Counted from the first letter of the stretch, positions 43,024 through 53,793 are shown. The stretch is 64,000 nucleotides of DNA from CAYMYN01 sp964394665 (GCA_964394665.1 CAYMYN010000012.1:1-64000); one strand, 5' to 3'. Numbers and translations: made by a program. The notes: generated from the sequence alone by a model not told the origin.

Positions 43024-43411
43024 TCTCATCCTTCCCCCCCCCGTCGGGCCAAAGCGTGCGGCGTGCCGACATCGAGCACCGTGCTCGAGTATCCGCCGCA
43101 TTCGGCTCGGGCGCGGATCATGCTAGCACGGGACTGGGGGCGGATTGGAAGTCCAAAGATGCGGCTCATGCGGACCCGCCGGGGCTGGGAGCAGGCCGGG
43201 GGATGCAGGCAGTGCTCGACCTGGCCGAGCGGAGCGGCTCGCGGGAGGGGTGGGGGCGGGCTCGGTGGCTGCGGCCGGGCGCGGGGGGGCGCCGGGGGGA
43301 GCTCGATGCGGGCCAGGATGGGGCAGGTCTCGGTGACGGGTGAGACCACCCGCGGCCGCTTCCCCAGCGACTCGACGCCCGTGGGCGCGGGCGACCGAGG
43401 GCGGCGACGCC
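43024..43411. other. Intergenic region upstream of the CsgG-type operon
   Basis: The 388-bp stretch contains long G/C runs and must hold the operon promoter and the 3' end of the cysteine-synthase transcript. I see no gene, repeat or RNA fold. Confidence 0.4.
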
Positions 43412-44494
43412 TCAGGCCGAGGGCGGCCGGCCGGGGCGGGGGTGGACGCGGCAGGCGAGGAACTCGAGCTGGCGCAGGGGGGAGTCCTCGCGCAGGGGTT
43501 CCTCGCGGCACAGGTCGGTCGAGAGGTACTTCTTGTTGCAGTCGGGGAAGACCGTGGCGACCCGAGCCTCGTGACCTTGGCGTTCGGCGACGAGCAGCGC
43601 GCCGAGGAGGTTCGCGCCGGAGCTGATGCCGACTCCCAGGCCCATCTCCCGCGCCAGGCGCTGGGCGGCGAGGATCGCGTCGCCGTCGTGCACGTCGACG
43701 ATCTCGTCCAGCGCGGAGAGGTCCACGATCGGCGGCACGAACTCGTCGCTGATGCCCTGGATGCGGTGCTTGCCGACCTTGCAGCCGGTGCGCAGGGTGG
43801 GGGAGTCGGCGGGCTCGAGCGGGTGGATGTGTATGCCCGGTACCTCGCGCCGCAGGTAGCGCCCCACGCCCATGACGGTGCCCCCCGTGCCGACGCCGGC
43901 CACGAAGGCGGTCGGCTCGACGCCTAGGCTGCGCATCTGGGCGAGCAACTCGGGGCCGGTGCTGTGCTCGTGGGCGGCGACGTTGGCCGCGCTGCGGAAC
44001 TGGTCGGGGCGCCAGGCCCGGGGATGCCCGGCGGCCCAGGCGTCGGCCTGGGCGATGCTGCCCAGGAAACCGCCCTCGGCGGCCGAGATGGGCACGATCT
44101 CGGCGCCCAGGCTCTGCACGAGCAGGCTGCGCTCGCGGCTCATCCAGTCGGGCATGTAGATGCGCACCGGGTGGACCAGCGCGCGGCCCAGGGCCGCGAA
44201 GGAGATGCCGGTGTTGCCGCTCGTGGCCTCGACCAGCGTGTCGCCCTCGCGCACCGCGCCGCACAGGTAGGCTTCCTCGAGCACGCCCAGGGCCATGCGG
44301 TCCTTGATGCTGCCGGTGAAGTTCGGTGCCTCGTACTTGGCGAACACGCGCGTGACGCGGCCCCGGAAGCGACAGGTCAGCTCGACCAGCGGGGTGTTCC
44401 CGATCAAGCAGCGCAGCGAGGCGAAGCGCGCCTGGACCCGCTCGGGGAGCGAGCTCAGCGCGGAAGGAGTCGAGGAGGAATCGATCGCGGGCAC
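43412..44494 (-). CDS. Cysteine synthase / cystathionine beta-synthase family PLP enzyme
   Basis: From GTG 44494 the product is 360 residues. 'LIGNTPLVEL' opens the family fold, 'YEAPNFTGSIKDRMAL' holds the PLP Lys, 'VEATSGNTGISFA' binds substrate carboxylate and 'FVAGVGTGGTVMGVGRYLR' the PLP phosphate. The C-terminal 'TVFPDCNKKYLSTDL' matches CysK/CBS relatives. It would make cysteine from O-acetylserine, or cystathionine, in the cytosol; the specific acceptor cannot be assigned. It is divergent from the tryptophanase-like gene, with 95 bp between starts. Confidence 0.88.
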   Translation of the reverse strand: MPAIDSSSTPSALSSLPERVQARFASLRCLIGNTPLVELTCRFRGRVTRVFAKYEAPNFTGSIKDRMALGVLEEAYLCGAVREGDTLVEATSGNTGISFAALGRALVHPVRIYMPDWMSRERSLLVQSLGAEIVPISAAEGGFLGSIAQADAWAAGHPRAWRPDQFRSAANVAAHEHSTGPELLAQMRSLGVEPTAFVAGVGTGGTVMGVGRYLRREVPGIHIHPLEPADSPTLRTGCKVGKHRIQGISDEFVPPIVDLSALDEIVDVHDGDAILAAQRLAREMGLGVGISSGANLLGALLVAERQGHEARVATVFPDCNKKYLSTDLCREEPLREDSPLRQLEFLACRVHPRPGRPPSA

Positions 44495-44589
44495 GACCCG
44501 GGCAGTCTACCGAGGAGCGGTGTGCCGTGGTCCCTACGAACTGGTTCGCATGGCTCGTCCGCGCGCGAACCCCGAACCTGGGGAACCCC

Positions 44590-45992
<1,403 letters not shown>

Positions 45993-45996
<4 letters not shown>

Positions 45997-47381
45997 AGCT
46001 CGATCGGGCGCGCGTCGCCGAGCTGCTCGAGCGCCACGCGAGCGCGGCGCCGCGCTACACGTCCTATCCGACGGTGCTCGACTGGGACCCGGCCTTCGAT
46101 CCGTCCTGCCAGGCGACCTGCTTCGAGCGCGCCGCGGCCCGCGCCGAGCCCTACTCGGTTTACGTGCACGTGCCCTTCTGCGAGCGACGTTGCCTGTTCT
46201 GCGGCTGCAACGTGGCCATCACCCGCAGCCGGGAGCGCGTCGACGCCTACCTCGACGCGCTCGAGCGCGAGCTGCTCGCCGTCTCGAGCTCGGGCCTGGG
46301 CCTGCGGCCCGTGCGCGAGCTGCACCTGGGCGGCGGGACGCCGACGCACCTCGACCTGGCACGGCTCGAGCGCCTGTGCGCCGCCCTGGAGCGCTCGCTG
46401 GCCTTCCAGCCGGGGGCCGAGCGCGCGGTCGAGATCGATCCGCGGGTGACGGACGCCGAGCAACTGCGGCTGCTGGCGCGATTGGGTTTCCGGCGCCTGT
46501 CGCTCGGCGTGCAGGACCTCGACGAACGGGTGCAGGCCGCCATCGGCCGCCGCCAGGCCGAGGACGACACACGGGCGCTGGTCGAGCTCGCGCGCGAGCT
46601 GGGCTTCACGTCGATCTCGCTCGACCTGATGTACGGCCTGCCGCACCAGGACCGCGCCAGCTTCGCCCTCACCCTCGAGCGCGTGCTCGCCCTGCGACCC
46701 GATCGGCTGGCGTTGTTCCACTACGCCCACGTGCCCTGGATCAAGCCGCACCAGCACGCGCTGGACGCGGCGGCGATGCCCGAGGCCCCCGAGCGTCTGG
46801 AGATCTTCCTCGACAGCGTCGAGACCCTGGTCGAGCGCGGCTACGCCTTCCTGGGGCTCGACCACTTCGCCCTCGAGCACGACGAGCTCGCGCGCGCCCA
46901 CCGCGCCGGGCGCATGCACCGCGACTTCATGGGCTACACGGCCCGGCCGGCGGGGGATCTCCTGGGCCTGGGCGCCTCGGCCATCGGCGAGCTCGGCGGG
47001 ACCTACCTACAGAACGAGCCCGAGGAGCGCGAGTACCGCGCGCGCGTCGCGGCGAACGGGGGTCTGGCCGCGGTGCGCGGGCACGCGCTGACGCCCGACG
47101 ATCGCCTGCGCCGGGACGTGATCCTGGGCCTGATGTGCCGCGGCCGAGTGGAGCGGGCCGCGATCGAGGCCGCGCACGGGGTGCGTTTCGAGGCGGCCTT
47201 CGCCCCCGAGCTCGAGGCCCTGCGCACCTACGAGGCCGACGGGCTGATCCAGGTCGACGCGCGGGAGCTGCGCGTGACGCCCCTCGGGCAGCTCTTCCTG
47301 CGCAACCTGGCCGCCGTCTTCGATGCCCATCTGCGTTCCCGGACGCGCGACCGCGAGCGATCCTACTCACGGACCCATTGA
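45993..47381 (+). CDS. hemN: Oxygen-independent coproporphyrinogen III oxidase
   Basis: From GTG 45993 the product is 462 residues, as expected for HemN. 'PRYTSYPTVLDWDPAF' is the HemN-specific N-terminus; 'YVHVPFCERRCLFCGCNV' has the radical-SAM CxxxCxxCxC cluster; 'LHLGGGTPTHLDLARLERL', 'EIDPRVTDAEQLRLLARLGFRRLSLGVQD' and 'DLMYGLPHQDRASFALTLERVLALRPDRLALFHYAHVPW' follow, with 'MGYTARPAGDLLGLGASAIGEL' in the C-terminal domain. It makes protoporphyrinogen IX without O2, which suits the haem-rich anaerobic respiratory operon just downstream (123 bp). Confidence 0.93.
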
Positions 47382-47504
47382 TCCACGGCCCCGTCCTGGG
47401 GCAAGCTCTGGTCCGCGGGCGAGCCCAGGCCGGCCAGGGAGGGCCCGCGCGCGCCGCTCATCGAGCGCGCTCCCGTCGACCCCGAGTCCGAGGAACAGGC
47501 CCCC

Positions 47505-48140
47505 GTGAGTCACTCGCATCCGAAGGCGCCCGCTGGACCCGAGAATCCGGAGCGTCGGACCCTGCTGACGCGCATCTCCACGGCGGCGATGCTCGGCGGA
47601 CTGGCCGCCGGTTACGGCGCCTTGGCGACGATGGCGGGGCGCTACGTGTACCCGGCGCGGCCGCGGGAGCAGCGCTGGCTGTACGTCGCTCGGATCGCCC
47701 AGCTCCGACCCGGCGACTCGCTCGTCTACCGCACGCCGCTGGGCGAGACGGTGGCCGTCGCGCGCCAGGGCGCGGGGGAGGAGGCGACCGATTTCGTGGC
47801 GCTCTCGAGCGTCTGCCCGCACCTGGGTTGCCAGGTGCACTGGCAACCCCAGCACACGCGGTTCTTCTGCCCCTGCCACAACGGCGTCTTCAGCCCCAGC
47901 GGCGCGCCGATCAGCGGCCCGCCGGCGGAGGCGAACACGCCGTTGCCGCAGTATCCGCTGCGCGCCGAGAAGGGGCTGCTCTACATCCTGGTCCCGACCG
48001 AGGGGCTCGCGCAGCGGGGCGAGGTGCTCGAGCTGCGCGACGGCTCACGGCCCCATCCGCGCGTCGCGCGCTCGGGGCGCATCGACGCCCCCGGCCACGA
48101 TCCTTGCCTGGCCCCCGAGAACCGCCCGCGGGAGGTGTGA
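47505..48140 (+). CDS. Rieske [2Fe-2S] protein of a cytochrome bc complex
   Basis: From GTG 47505 the product is 211 residues. A basic N-terminus and one membrane segment (about 25-47) anchor a Rieske domain with cluster ligands C104/H106 (SSVCPHLGC) and C122/H125 (FCPCHNGVF), and the disulphide Cys pair C109/C124. A Pro-rich GPP loop follows. It takes electrons from quinol at the Qo site of cytochrome b, encoded immediately downstream, and passes them to a c-type cytochrome. No cytochrome c1 or f gene follows; the octaheme and NapB-like cytochromes take its genomic place. Confidence 0.93.
   Translation: MSHSHPKAPAGPENPERRTLLTRISTAAMLGGLAAGYGALATMAGRYVYPARPREQRWLYVARIAQLRPGDSLVYRTPLGETVAVARQGAGEEATDFVALSSVCPHLGCQVHWQPQHTRFFCPCHNGVFSPSGAPISGPPAEANTPLPQYPLRAEKGLLYILVPTEGLAQRGEVLELRDGSRPHPRVARSGRIDAPGHDPCLAPENRPREV
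48131..48135 (+). promoter_or_regulatory. Strong Shine-Dalgarno that fixes the cytochrome b start
   Basis: GGAGG lies at the very end of the Rieske gene, 6 nt before an ATC codon at 48142 that is in frame with cytochrome b. No ATG, GTG or TTG occurs in that frame until GTG 48283, which would delete conserved N-terminal sequence. The site therefore points to initiation at ATC, or to a base error in an ATG. Confidence 0.6.
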
Positions 48141-48141
48141 C

Positions 48142-49191
48142 ATCGCTGCCCTGTCCCGTTGGTTCGCCGAACGTGTCCCCGTCAGCGGGGACCAACTGCG
48201 CGAGATCACGAACGAGCCCGTCCCGAACCACCTCAAGCACTGGTGGTTCTGCCTGGGGGGCACCCCGGCCTACCTGTTCCTGGTGCAGATCGTCACCGGG
48301 ATCCTGCTGGCGCTCTACTACGAGCCGACCCCCGACCGCGCTTACGAGTCGGTGCGCTTCATCAGCGAGGAAGCCGCTTACGGCTGGCTCCTGCGCGGCA
48401 TCCACAAGTGGGCCGCGACGTTGATGGTCGCGGCGGTGATCCTGCACCAGATGCGAATCTTCTTCACCGGCGCGTACCGCAAGCCGCGTGAGCTGAACTG
48501 GATGATCGGCATGTGCCTGCTCGTCTGCACGCTCATGCTGGGCTTCACCGGCTACAGCCTGGTGTACGAGCAGCTCAGCTACTGGGGCGCCACGGTGGGC
48601 GCCAACATGACCGACAACGTGCCGGTCGTGGGTGCCTTCCTCAAGCGCATGATGTTGGCCGGGGACGCCTACAACCAGAACACGCTCTCGCGCTTCTTCA
48701 TCCTGCACGCCGCGGTGCTCCCCGTGCTCACGGCGGGGCTGATCGGGTTGCACCTGACCCTGATCCGCCTGCAGGGCGTGACCGAGTTCACCTTCCCCGG
48801 CGACGACCCCAAGAAGCCCCGTTACTTCAACTTCTTCCCGGACCACCTGCTGACGGAGATCGTGATCGGGCTCGTGCTGACGATCGTCCTGATCGTGCTG
48901 GCGACCGTGCTGCCGGCCCACCTGGGCCCGCGGGCCGATCCGCTGACGACCCCCGAGGTCATCAAGCCCGAGTGGTTCTTCTACGTGGCCTTCCGCTGGC
49001 TGAAGCTCTTCTCGGGGACCGTGGCCGTGCTCTCCATCGGCGGGATCGTGTTCCTGATGTTCGTCTGGCCCTTCGTCGACGCCTGGGTGCGCCGACGCTG
49101 GCCGGCGAGCGAGTTCAGCGTCTGGGTCGGCATCGTCGCCGTGCTCCTGATCATCGCCCTGACCCTCTGGGAAGGCGCCGTCGCGCACTGA
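48142..49191 (+). CDS. Cytochrome b (b6-type with fused subunit-IV region)
   Basis: Read from ATC 48142 the product is 349 residues. The N-terminal helix region 'EPVPNHLKHWWFCLGGTPAYLFLVQIVTGILLALYYEP' is conserved in the family and lies upstream of the first normal start codon (GTG 48283). Haem ligands are H88/H102 (14 apart) and H189/H204 (15 apart, the b6/firmicute spacing). Qo-site 'KPEWFFYVAFRWLK' (PEW at 276-278) belongs to the subunit-IV part, so b6 and subunit IV are joined. About eight membrane helices. Together with the Rieske protein it oxidises quinol. Start codon is non-standard or miscalled. Confidence 0.88.
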   Translation: MAALSRWFAERVPVSGDQLREITNEPVPNHLKHWWFCLGGTPAYLFLVQIVTGILLALYYEPTPDRAYESVRFISEEAAYGWLLRGIHKWAATLMVAAVILHQMRIFFTGAYRKPRELNWMIGMCLLVCTLMLGFTGYSLVYEQLSYWGATVGANMTDNVPVVGAFLKRMMLAGDAYNQNTLSRFFILHAAVLPVLTAGLIGLHLTLIRLQGVTEFTFPGDDPKKPRYFNFFPDHLLTEIVIGLVLTIVLIVLATVLPAHLGPRADPLTTPEVIKPEWFFYVAFRWLKLFSGTVAVLSIGGIVFLMFVWPFVDAWVRRRWPASEFSVWVGIVAVLLIIALTLWEGAVAH

Positions 49192-49228
49192 TCCTCCCTG
49201 CTCCCCGCACCGCCTCCGCACCCCTCCC

Positions 49229-50842
49229 ATGACTCTCTCCTTCAAGAAGCTGGTCGTCGCCGCCCTGGGGTTCCTGTTCCTGGTCTCCCTGGTGTTCGTG
49301 CAGTGGCAGGAGGTCGTCCGGCGCGCGGAGGAAGCCGGCCACCGTCAGGTCCGCATCGCCGTGCCGGCCTCCTCCAAGGCGTGCGTCGACTGCCACGCCC
49401 AGACCACGCCCGGCATCATCGACCACTGGGAAGGCAGCACCCACGCGCTCAAGGGAGTTGGTTGCGTCGAGTGCCACGCCGCGCTTCCCGAGGAGCCGGA
49501 CGCCTTCAATCACTTCGGGCACACGATCGCCACCATCGTGACGCCGCTCGACTGCGCCGGCTGTCACCCCACCGAGGCGGCGCAGTTCGCCCGCAGCCAC
49601 CATGCCAAGGGCGGCAACATCCTGGCCTCCCTCGACAACCACCTGGCGGAGGTGGTCGAGGGCTCGCGCCTGCCGTTCGAGCCGCACTCGCCGACGCCCG
49701 GACTGGGCCTCCTGCAGCACATCAACGGCATGGCCAGCGCCCAGATCGGCTGCCAGCAGTGCCACGGCAGCAAGGTGGCCCTGATGTCGACCACCGGCGG
49801 CAAGCTCACGGTCGACGACCTGCGGCCGGACGAGCGCGGCATCCCCACCAACCTCGAGGCCGCGGCCCTGATCCTACGCGACGCGGACGGCAAGCCCGTG
49901 CTCGATCCGGGCACCTGGCCCAACACGGGCATCGGCCGCATCAACCTGGACGGCTCGCGCGGCTCGTGCGCGGCCTGCCACTCGCGGCACGACTTCTCGC
50001 CGCGCCGGGCGCGCCAGCCGGAGAACTGCGGCAAGTGCCACCTGGGCCCGGACCACCCGCAGAAGGAGATCTTCGAGGCCTCCAAGCACGGCGTCGCCTA
50101 CCGCGACCTCAAGGACCACATGAACCTGGAGGCCGATTCGTGGGTGCTGGGCGTCGACTACAGCGCGGCGCCGACCTGCGCCACGTGCCACATGTCGGGC
50201 AACAAGCACAACGGGGGCAAGATCACCCACGATCCGGGCGAGCGCATCTCCTGGACCAACCGTCCCGAGGTCAGCCTCCTGATGGACACCGACATCGAGC
50301 ACCGGGTGGTCACCGAGACCGATCCCAAGCTGCGCGCCGAGCTGGTCGCCGACTCCTGGCAGGCCAAGCGCGCCCGCATGCGCAACGTGTGCCAGTCCTG
50401 CCACACGAGCCCCTACGTGGACAGCTTCTACAAGCAGTACGACGACTTCGTGCTGCTCTACAACGAGAAGTTCGCCAAGCCGGGGCAGCAGATCATGGCC
50501 GCCCTGCGCGCGAACCAGATGCTGACCCCGCTCCAGTTCGACGAGGAGATCGAGTGGACCTGGTACTACCTCTGGCACCACGAGGGCCGGCGCGCGCGCC
50601 ACGGGGCCTCGATGATGGCGCCCGACTATGCGCACTGGCACGGCATGTACGAGGTCTCCGAGCGCTTCTACATGGAGCTCATCCCCCAGGCGCGCGAGCT
50701 CGCGCACCAGGCCGAGGAGGCCGGCCGCGCCGAGGCGGCCGCGGCCGTGAAGGCCGTGATCGACGGCATCCTCGCCCGTCCGGAGCACGAGTGGTTCGAC
50801 AGCCAGCGCGGGACGCTGCCGAAGGGCGGAGGCGGACGATGA
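49229..50842 (+). CDS. Membrane-anchored octaheme c-type cytochrome, HAO family
   Basis: The 537-residue product has an N-terminal membrane anchor (KLVVAALGFLFLVSLVFVQW) and eight CXXCH sites starting at residues 52, 79, 109, 175, 247, 267, 317 and 388. The C-terminal 'YLWHHEGRRARHGASMMAPDYAHWHGMYEVSERFY' (448-481) is characteristic of the hydroxylamine oxidoreductase/octaheme nitrite reductase superfamily. Such enzymes oxidise hydroxylamine or hydrazine, or, in the epsilon-Hao group, reduce nitrite. Placement beside napA suggests use of nitrite made by NapA, or electron transfer from the bc complex. I cannot tell by eye whether the tyrosine that cross-links the P460 haem is present. Confidence 0.85.
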   Translation: MTLSFKKLVVAALGFLFLVSLVFVQWQEVVRRAEEAGHRQVRIAVPASSKACVDCHAQTTPGIIDHWEGSTHALKGVGCVECHAALPEEPDAFNHFGHTIATIVTPLDCAGCHPTEAAQFARSHHAKGGNILASLDNHLAEVVEGSRLPFEPHSPTPGLGLLQHINGMASAQIGCQQCHGSKVALMSTTGGKLTVDDLRPDERGIPTNLEAAALILRDADGKPVLDPGTWPNTGIGRINLDGSRGSCAACHSRHDFSPRRARQPENCGKCHLGPDHPQKEIFEASKHGVAYRDLKDHMNLEADSWVLGVDYSAAPTCATCHMSGNKHNGGKITHDPGERISWTNRPEVSLLMDTDIEHRVVTETDPKLRAELVADSWQAKRARMRNVCQSCHTSPYVDSFYKQYDDFVLLYNEKFAKPGQQIMAALRANQMLTPLQFDEEIEWTWYYLWHHEGRRARHGASMMAPDYAHWHGMYEVSERFYMELIPQARELAHQAEEAGRAEAAAAVKAVIDGILARPEHEWFDSQRGTLPKGGGGR

Positions 50843-53211
50843 GCGGGGCGCAGGCGGGTGGGCTGGATCGTCGCGACCTGCTGCGCGCCCTGGGCGCGGG
50901 CGGCGTGGCGGCCTTCTCGGCCGGAGACCTCGCCGCGGCCAGCGCCCTGGCGACGAGCGGCGCCCTCGCGCCGTCCGCGGCCCTCGATTGGCACAAGGCG
51001 CCCTGTCGCTACTGCGGCACGGGCTGCGGCGTGGAGGTCGGCGTCGAGGGTGGTCGGGTGCGCGCGGTGCGCGGCGACGTCAAGGCCGCGGTCAACAAGG
51101 GGCTCCTGTGCGTGAAGGGCTACCACCTGCCGGGCCTGCTCTACGGCGAGGACCGCCTGACCCACCCCTTGCTGCGCGGCGCGAACGGCGGGCTCGAGCG
51201 CATCTCCTGGGAGCAGGCCCTCGACCTCGTCGCGGAGCGCTTCGGGAGCGTGCTCGCCGAGCATGGCCCCAAGGCCGTCGGCATGTACGGGTCGGGCCAG
51301 TGGACCGTCTTCGACGGCTATGCCGCGCTCAAGTGGGTCAAGGCGGGCATGCGCAGCGACAACCTCGACCCCAACGCGCGCCTGTGCATGGCCAGCTCCG
51401 TCGCCGGCTTCATGACGCAGTTCCAGAGCGACGAGCCCATGGGCTGCTACGACGACTTCGAGCACGGCGACGACTTCGTGCTGTGGGGCAACAACATGGC
51501 CGAGATGCACCCCGTGCTCTTCAGCCGGGTGCTCGAGACCAAGCGCACCAAGCCCGGCGTGCGCTTGGTCGATCTGTGCACGCGCCGCACGGTGACCAGC
51601 GACTACGCCGACCTGGTGGTCGTCTTCCGGCCGGGCACGGACCTGGCGCTGGCCAACGGGATCCTGCACCTGCTCGTCGCCCGCGAGCAGGTCGACCGCG
51701 CCTTCGTCGAGGAGAACGTCGTCTTCCGGCGCGGGATCGAGGACCTCGAGCGCATCGGCTACGGCTGCTTCGGCGAGCAGGCCGAGCGCTACGTGTTCCA
51801 GGACGAGGGCCGCCCCAGCGACTTCGACGAGCTGAAGTCGTTCCTCGCCGACTACACGCCGGCCAAGGTGGCCGAGATCTGCGGCATCTCGGTGCGCCAG
51901 GTCGAGCTGCTGGCCGACGTCTACGGCGCCCGCGGTCGCGGCACGGTCAGCCTGTGGTGCATGGGCGTGAACCAACACGTGCGCGGCACGTGGATGAACA
52001 ACCTGATCACGAACCTGCACCTCCTGACGGGCAAGATCGGGCGGCCGGGGGCCAACCCCTTCAGCCTCACCGGTCAGCCCTCGGCCTGCGGTACGGCGCG
52101 CGAGGTCGGCACCCTCGCCGGGCGCCTGCCCTCCGACCGCGTGATCACCAACCCCGAGCACCGCCGCCAGGCCGAGGAGATCTGGGGCCTGGCCGAGGGC
52201 ACCTTGCCCACCCAGGTCGGCCACCACGCGGTCGACCTCTTCCGGGCCTTCGAACGCGGCGACGTGCGCGCCCTGTGGATCCAGACCACCAATCCCTGGG
52301 TGACGCTGCCGAACCTCAACCGCTTCGAGCGCAAGCCCGGCGACGGCCGCTTCCTGGTCGTGTCCGAGATCTACCCGACGCCGACCACCGACCGCGCGGA
52401 CCTGATCCTGCCGTCCGCGGCGTGGGTCGAGCGCGAGGGCGTCTTCGGCAACTCCGAGCGCCGCACCCAGCAGTGGAACCAACTCGTCCAGCCGCCCGGC
52501 GAAGCGCGCGAGGACGCCTGGCAGATCATGGAGGTCGCGCGGCGCATGGGCCTGGGGCACCTGTTCGACTACAGCGAGTCGGACTGGCACCGCGAGATGT
52601 ACGAGGAGTACCGGCGTTTCACCCTGGGCGAGGGCAAGGACCTGGCTTCGTACGAACAACTGCGCGCAGCGCGCGGCCTGCGTTGGCCCGTGGTCGAGGG
52701 CAAGGAGACCGCCTACCGCTACGCCGCCGGGCACGATCCGTACGTCAAGAAGGCCAAGGGCGTGCACTTCTACAAGGCCAAGGGTTACGGCGAGAAGGCC
52801 GCCTTTTGGTTGCGCCCCTACCATCCGCCGGCCGAGAGCCCGAACGACGAGTTTCCCTTCTGGCTCAGCACCGGGCGTGTGCTGGAGCACTGGCATTCGG
52901 GCACGATGACGCGGCGGACGAAGGAGCTGCACCGCGCCGTGCCGGAGAGCTACGTCGAGTTCCACCGCGCCGATGCCCAGCGCCTGGGCATCGCCGAGGG
53001 CCAGCGCGTGCGCCTCGTCAGCCGCCGCGGGGAACTCGTGCTGCCGGCGCGTATCGAGGGTCGCGGCCGTCCGGCCCCGGGCTCGCTCTTCGTGCCGTTC
53101 TTCGACGAGGGGTTGCTCGTGAACCTCCTGACGCTCGACGCGATGGACAACATCTCCAAGGAGCCGGACTACAAGAAGTGCGCGGTGCGCGTGGAGACGG
53201 TCTGGCCGTGA
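50839..53211 (+). CDS. napA: Periplasmic nitrate reductase, catalytic subunit
   Basis: The 790-residue product starts at ATG 50839, overlapping the previous stop (ATGA). It has a twin-arginine leader (LDRRDLLRALGAGGVAAF), a [4Fe-4S] site with C56, C59, C63 and C91 ('APCRYCGTGCGVEVG', 'GLLCVKGY') and the molybdenum ligand C183 in 'DPNARLCMASSVAGFM', the NapA consensus. 'STGRVLEHWHSGTMTRRTKEL' and 'FVPFFDEGLLVNLLTLDAMDN' close the MGD-binding domain as in NapA. It reduces nitrate to nitrite in the periplasm. No napD chaperone or napC is nearby. Confidence 0.94.
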   Translation: MSGAQAGGLDRRDLLRALGAGGVAAFSAGDLAAASALATSGALAPSAALDWHKAPCRYCGTGCGVEVGVEGGRVRAVRGDVKAAVNKGLLCVKGYHLPGLLYGEDRLTHPLLRGANGGLERISWEQALDLVAERFGSVLAEHGPKAVGMYGSGQWTVFDGYAALKWVKAGMRSDNLDPNARLCMASSVAGFMTQFQSDEPMGCYDDFEHGDDFVLWGNNMAEMHPVLFSRVLETKRTKPGVRLVDLCTRRTVTSDYADLVVVFRPGTDLALANGILHLLVAREQVDRAFVEENVVFRRGIEDLERIGYGCFGEQAERYVFQDEGRPSDFDELKSFLADYTPAKVAEICGISVRQVELLADVYGARGRGTVSLWCMGVNQHVRGTWMNNLITNLHLLTGKIGRPGANPFSLTGQPSACGTAREVGTLAGRLPSDRVITNPEHRRQAEEIWGLAEGTLPTQVGHHAVDLFRAFERGDVRALWIQTTNPWVTLPNLNRFERKPGDGRFLVVSEIYPTPTTDRADLILPSAAWVEREGVFGNSERRTQQWNQLVQPPGEAREDAWQIMEVARRMGLGHLFDYSESDWHREMYEEYRRFTLGEGKDLASYEQLRAARGLRWPVVEGKETAYRYAAGHDPYVKKAKGVHFYKAKGYGEKAAFWLRPYHPPAESPNDEFPFWLSTGRVLEHWHSGTMTRRTKELHRAVPESYVEFHRADAQRLGIAEGQRVRLVSRRGELVLPARIEGRGRPAPGSLFVPFFDEGLLVNLLTLDAMDNISKEPDYKKCAVRVETVWP

Positions 53212-53786
53212 AGCGCGGCGCGCGGGGAGCGCTCGGCTGGCTCGTGGTCGCGCTGGGCGCGGCGGGCTGCGGGCGCGAGAGCGGTCCGGGTCCCGAGCAG
53301 GTCGCCGTGCCCGGTCACGGTGGGCGCTTCAAGACCGCCGCCGTGCTGCGCGCCGATCGGCGGGCCTACGACGGCGCGCCGCCGGTCATCCCCCACGCCG
53401 ATTTCGGCGCCGACTGCCTCTCTTGCCACACGGCCCAGGGCGTGGCGGTCGAGGGCCTCGGCTTCGCGCCGCCCATGCCCCACGCCTTCACGCCCGGCCT
53501 CTCGGCGCTCGCCAACTGCCGGCAGTGCCACGTCGAGCAGCGCACCGACGAGCTCTTCCGCGAGAGCGGCTTCGTCGGTTTCGCCCAGGACCTGCGCCGC
53601 GGTGAGCGCCACCATCCCTTCGCGCCGCCGGTCCTCCCGCACCCGGTCTTCCTGCGCGAGAACTGCCAGGCCTGCCATGCGGGCCCCGCTGCCCGCGAGG
53701 AGATCCGTACCTCGCACCCCGAACGGACGAACTGCCAGCAGTGCCACGTGGAGGCGCTCGCGACGGACCTCTTCCGTCGGCCCTGA
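53208..53786 (+). CDS. napB: NapB-like tetraheme cytochrome c lipoprotein
   Basis: From GTG 53208, overlapping napA by 4 bp, the product is 192 residues with a lipoprotein signal (WLVVALGAAGC). The first half is NapB-like: 'RAYDGAPPVIPHADFGADCLSCHTAQG' (haem at 70-74) and 'ALANCRQCHVEQ' (104-108). The second half repeats the plan: 'HHPFAPPVLPHPVFLRENCQACHAG' (153-157) and 'SHPERTNCQQCHVE' (176-180). Ordinary NapB has two haems; this has four, apparently by duplication. It would pass electrons to NapA. Operon terminal gene. Confidence 0.85.
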   Translation: MKRGARGALGWLVVALGAAGCGRESGPGPEQVAVPGHGGRFKTAAVLRADRRAYDGAPPVIPHADFGADCLSCHTAQGVAVEGLGFAPPMPHAFTPGLSALANCRQCHVEQRTDELFRESGFVGFAQDLRRGERHHPFAPPVLPHPVFLRENCQACHAGPAAREEIRTSHPERTNCQQCHVEALATDLFRRP

Positions 53787-53793
53787 GCCCCTT

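Noticed and set aside
49229..50842. Octaheme protein as NapC or NrfA
   Set aside because: NapC has four haems and about 200 residues; NrfA has four or five with a CXXCK site. Eight CXXCH sites plus the HEGRRARHG segment fit the HAO superfamily instead.
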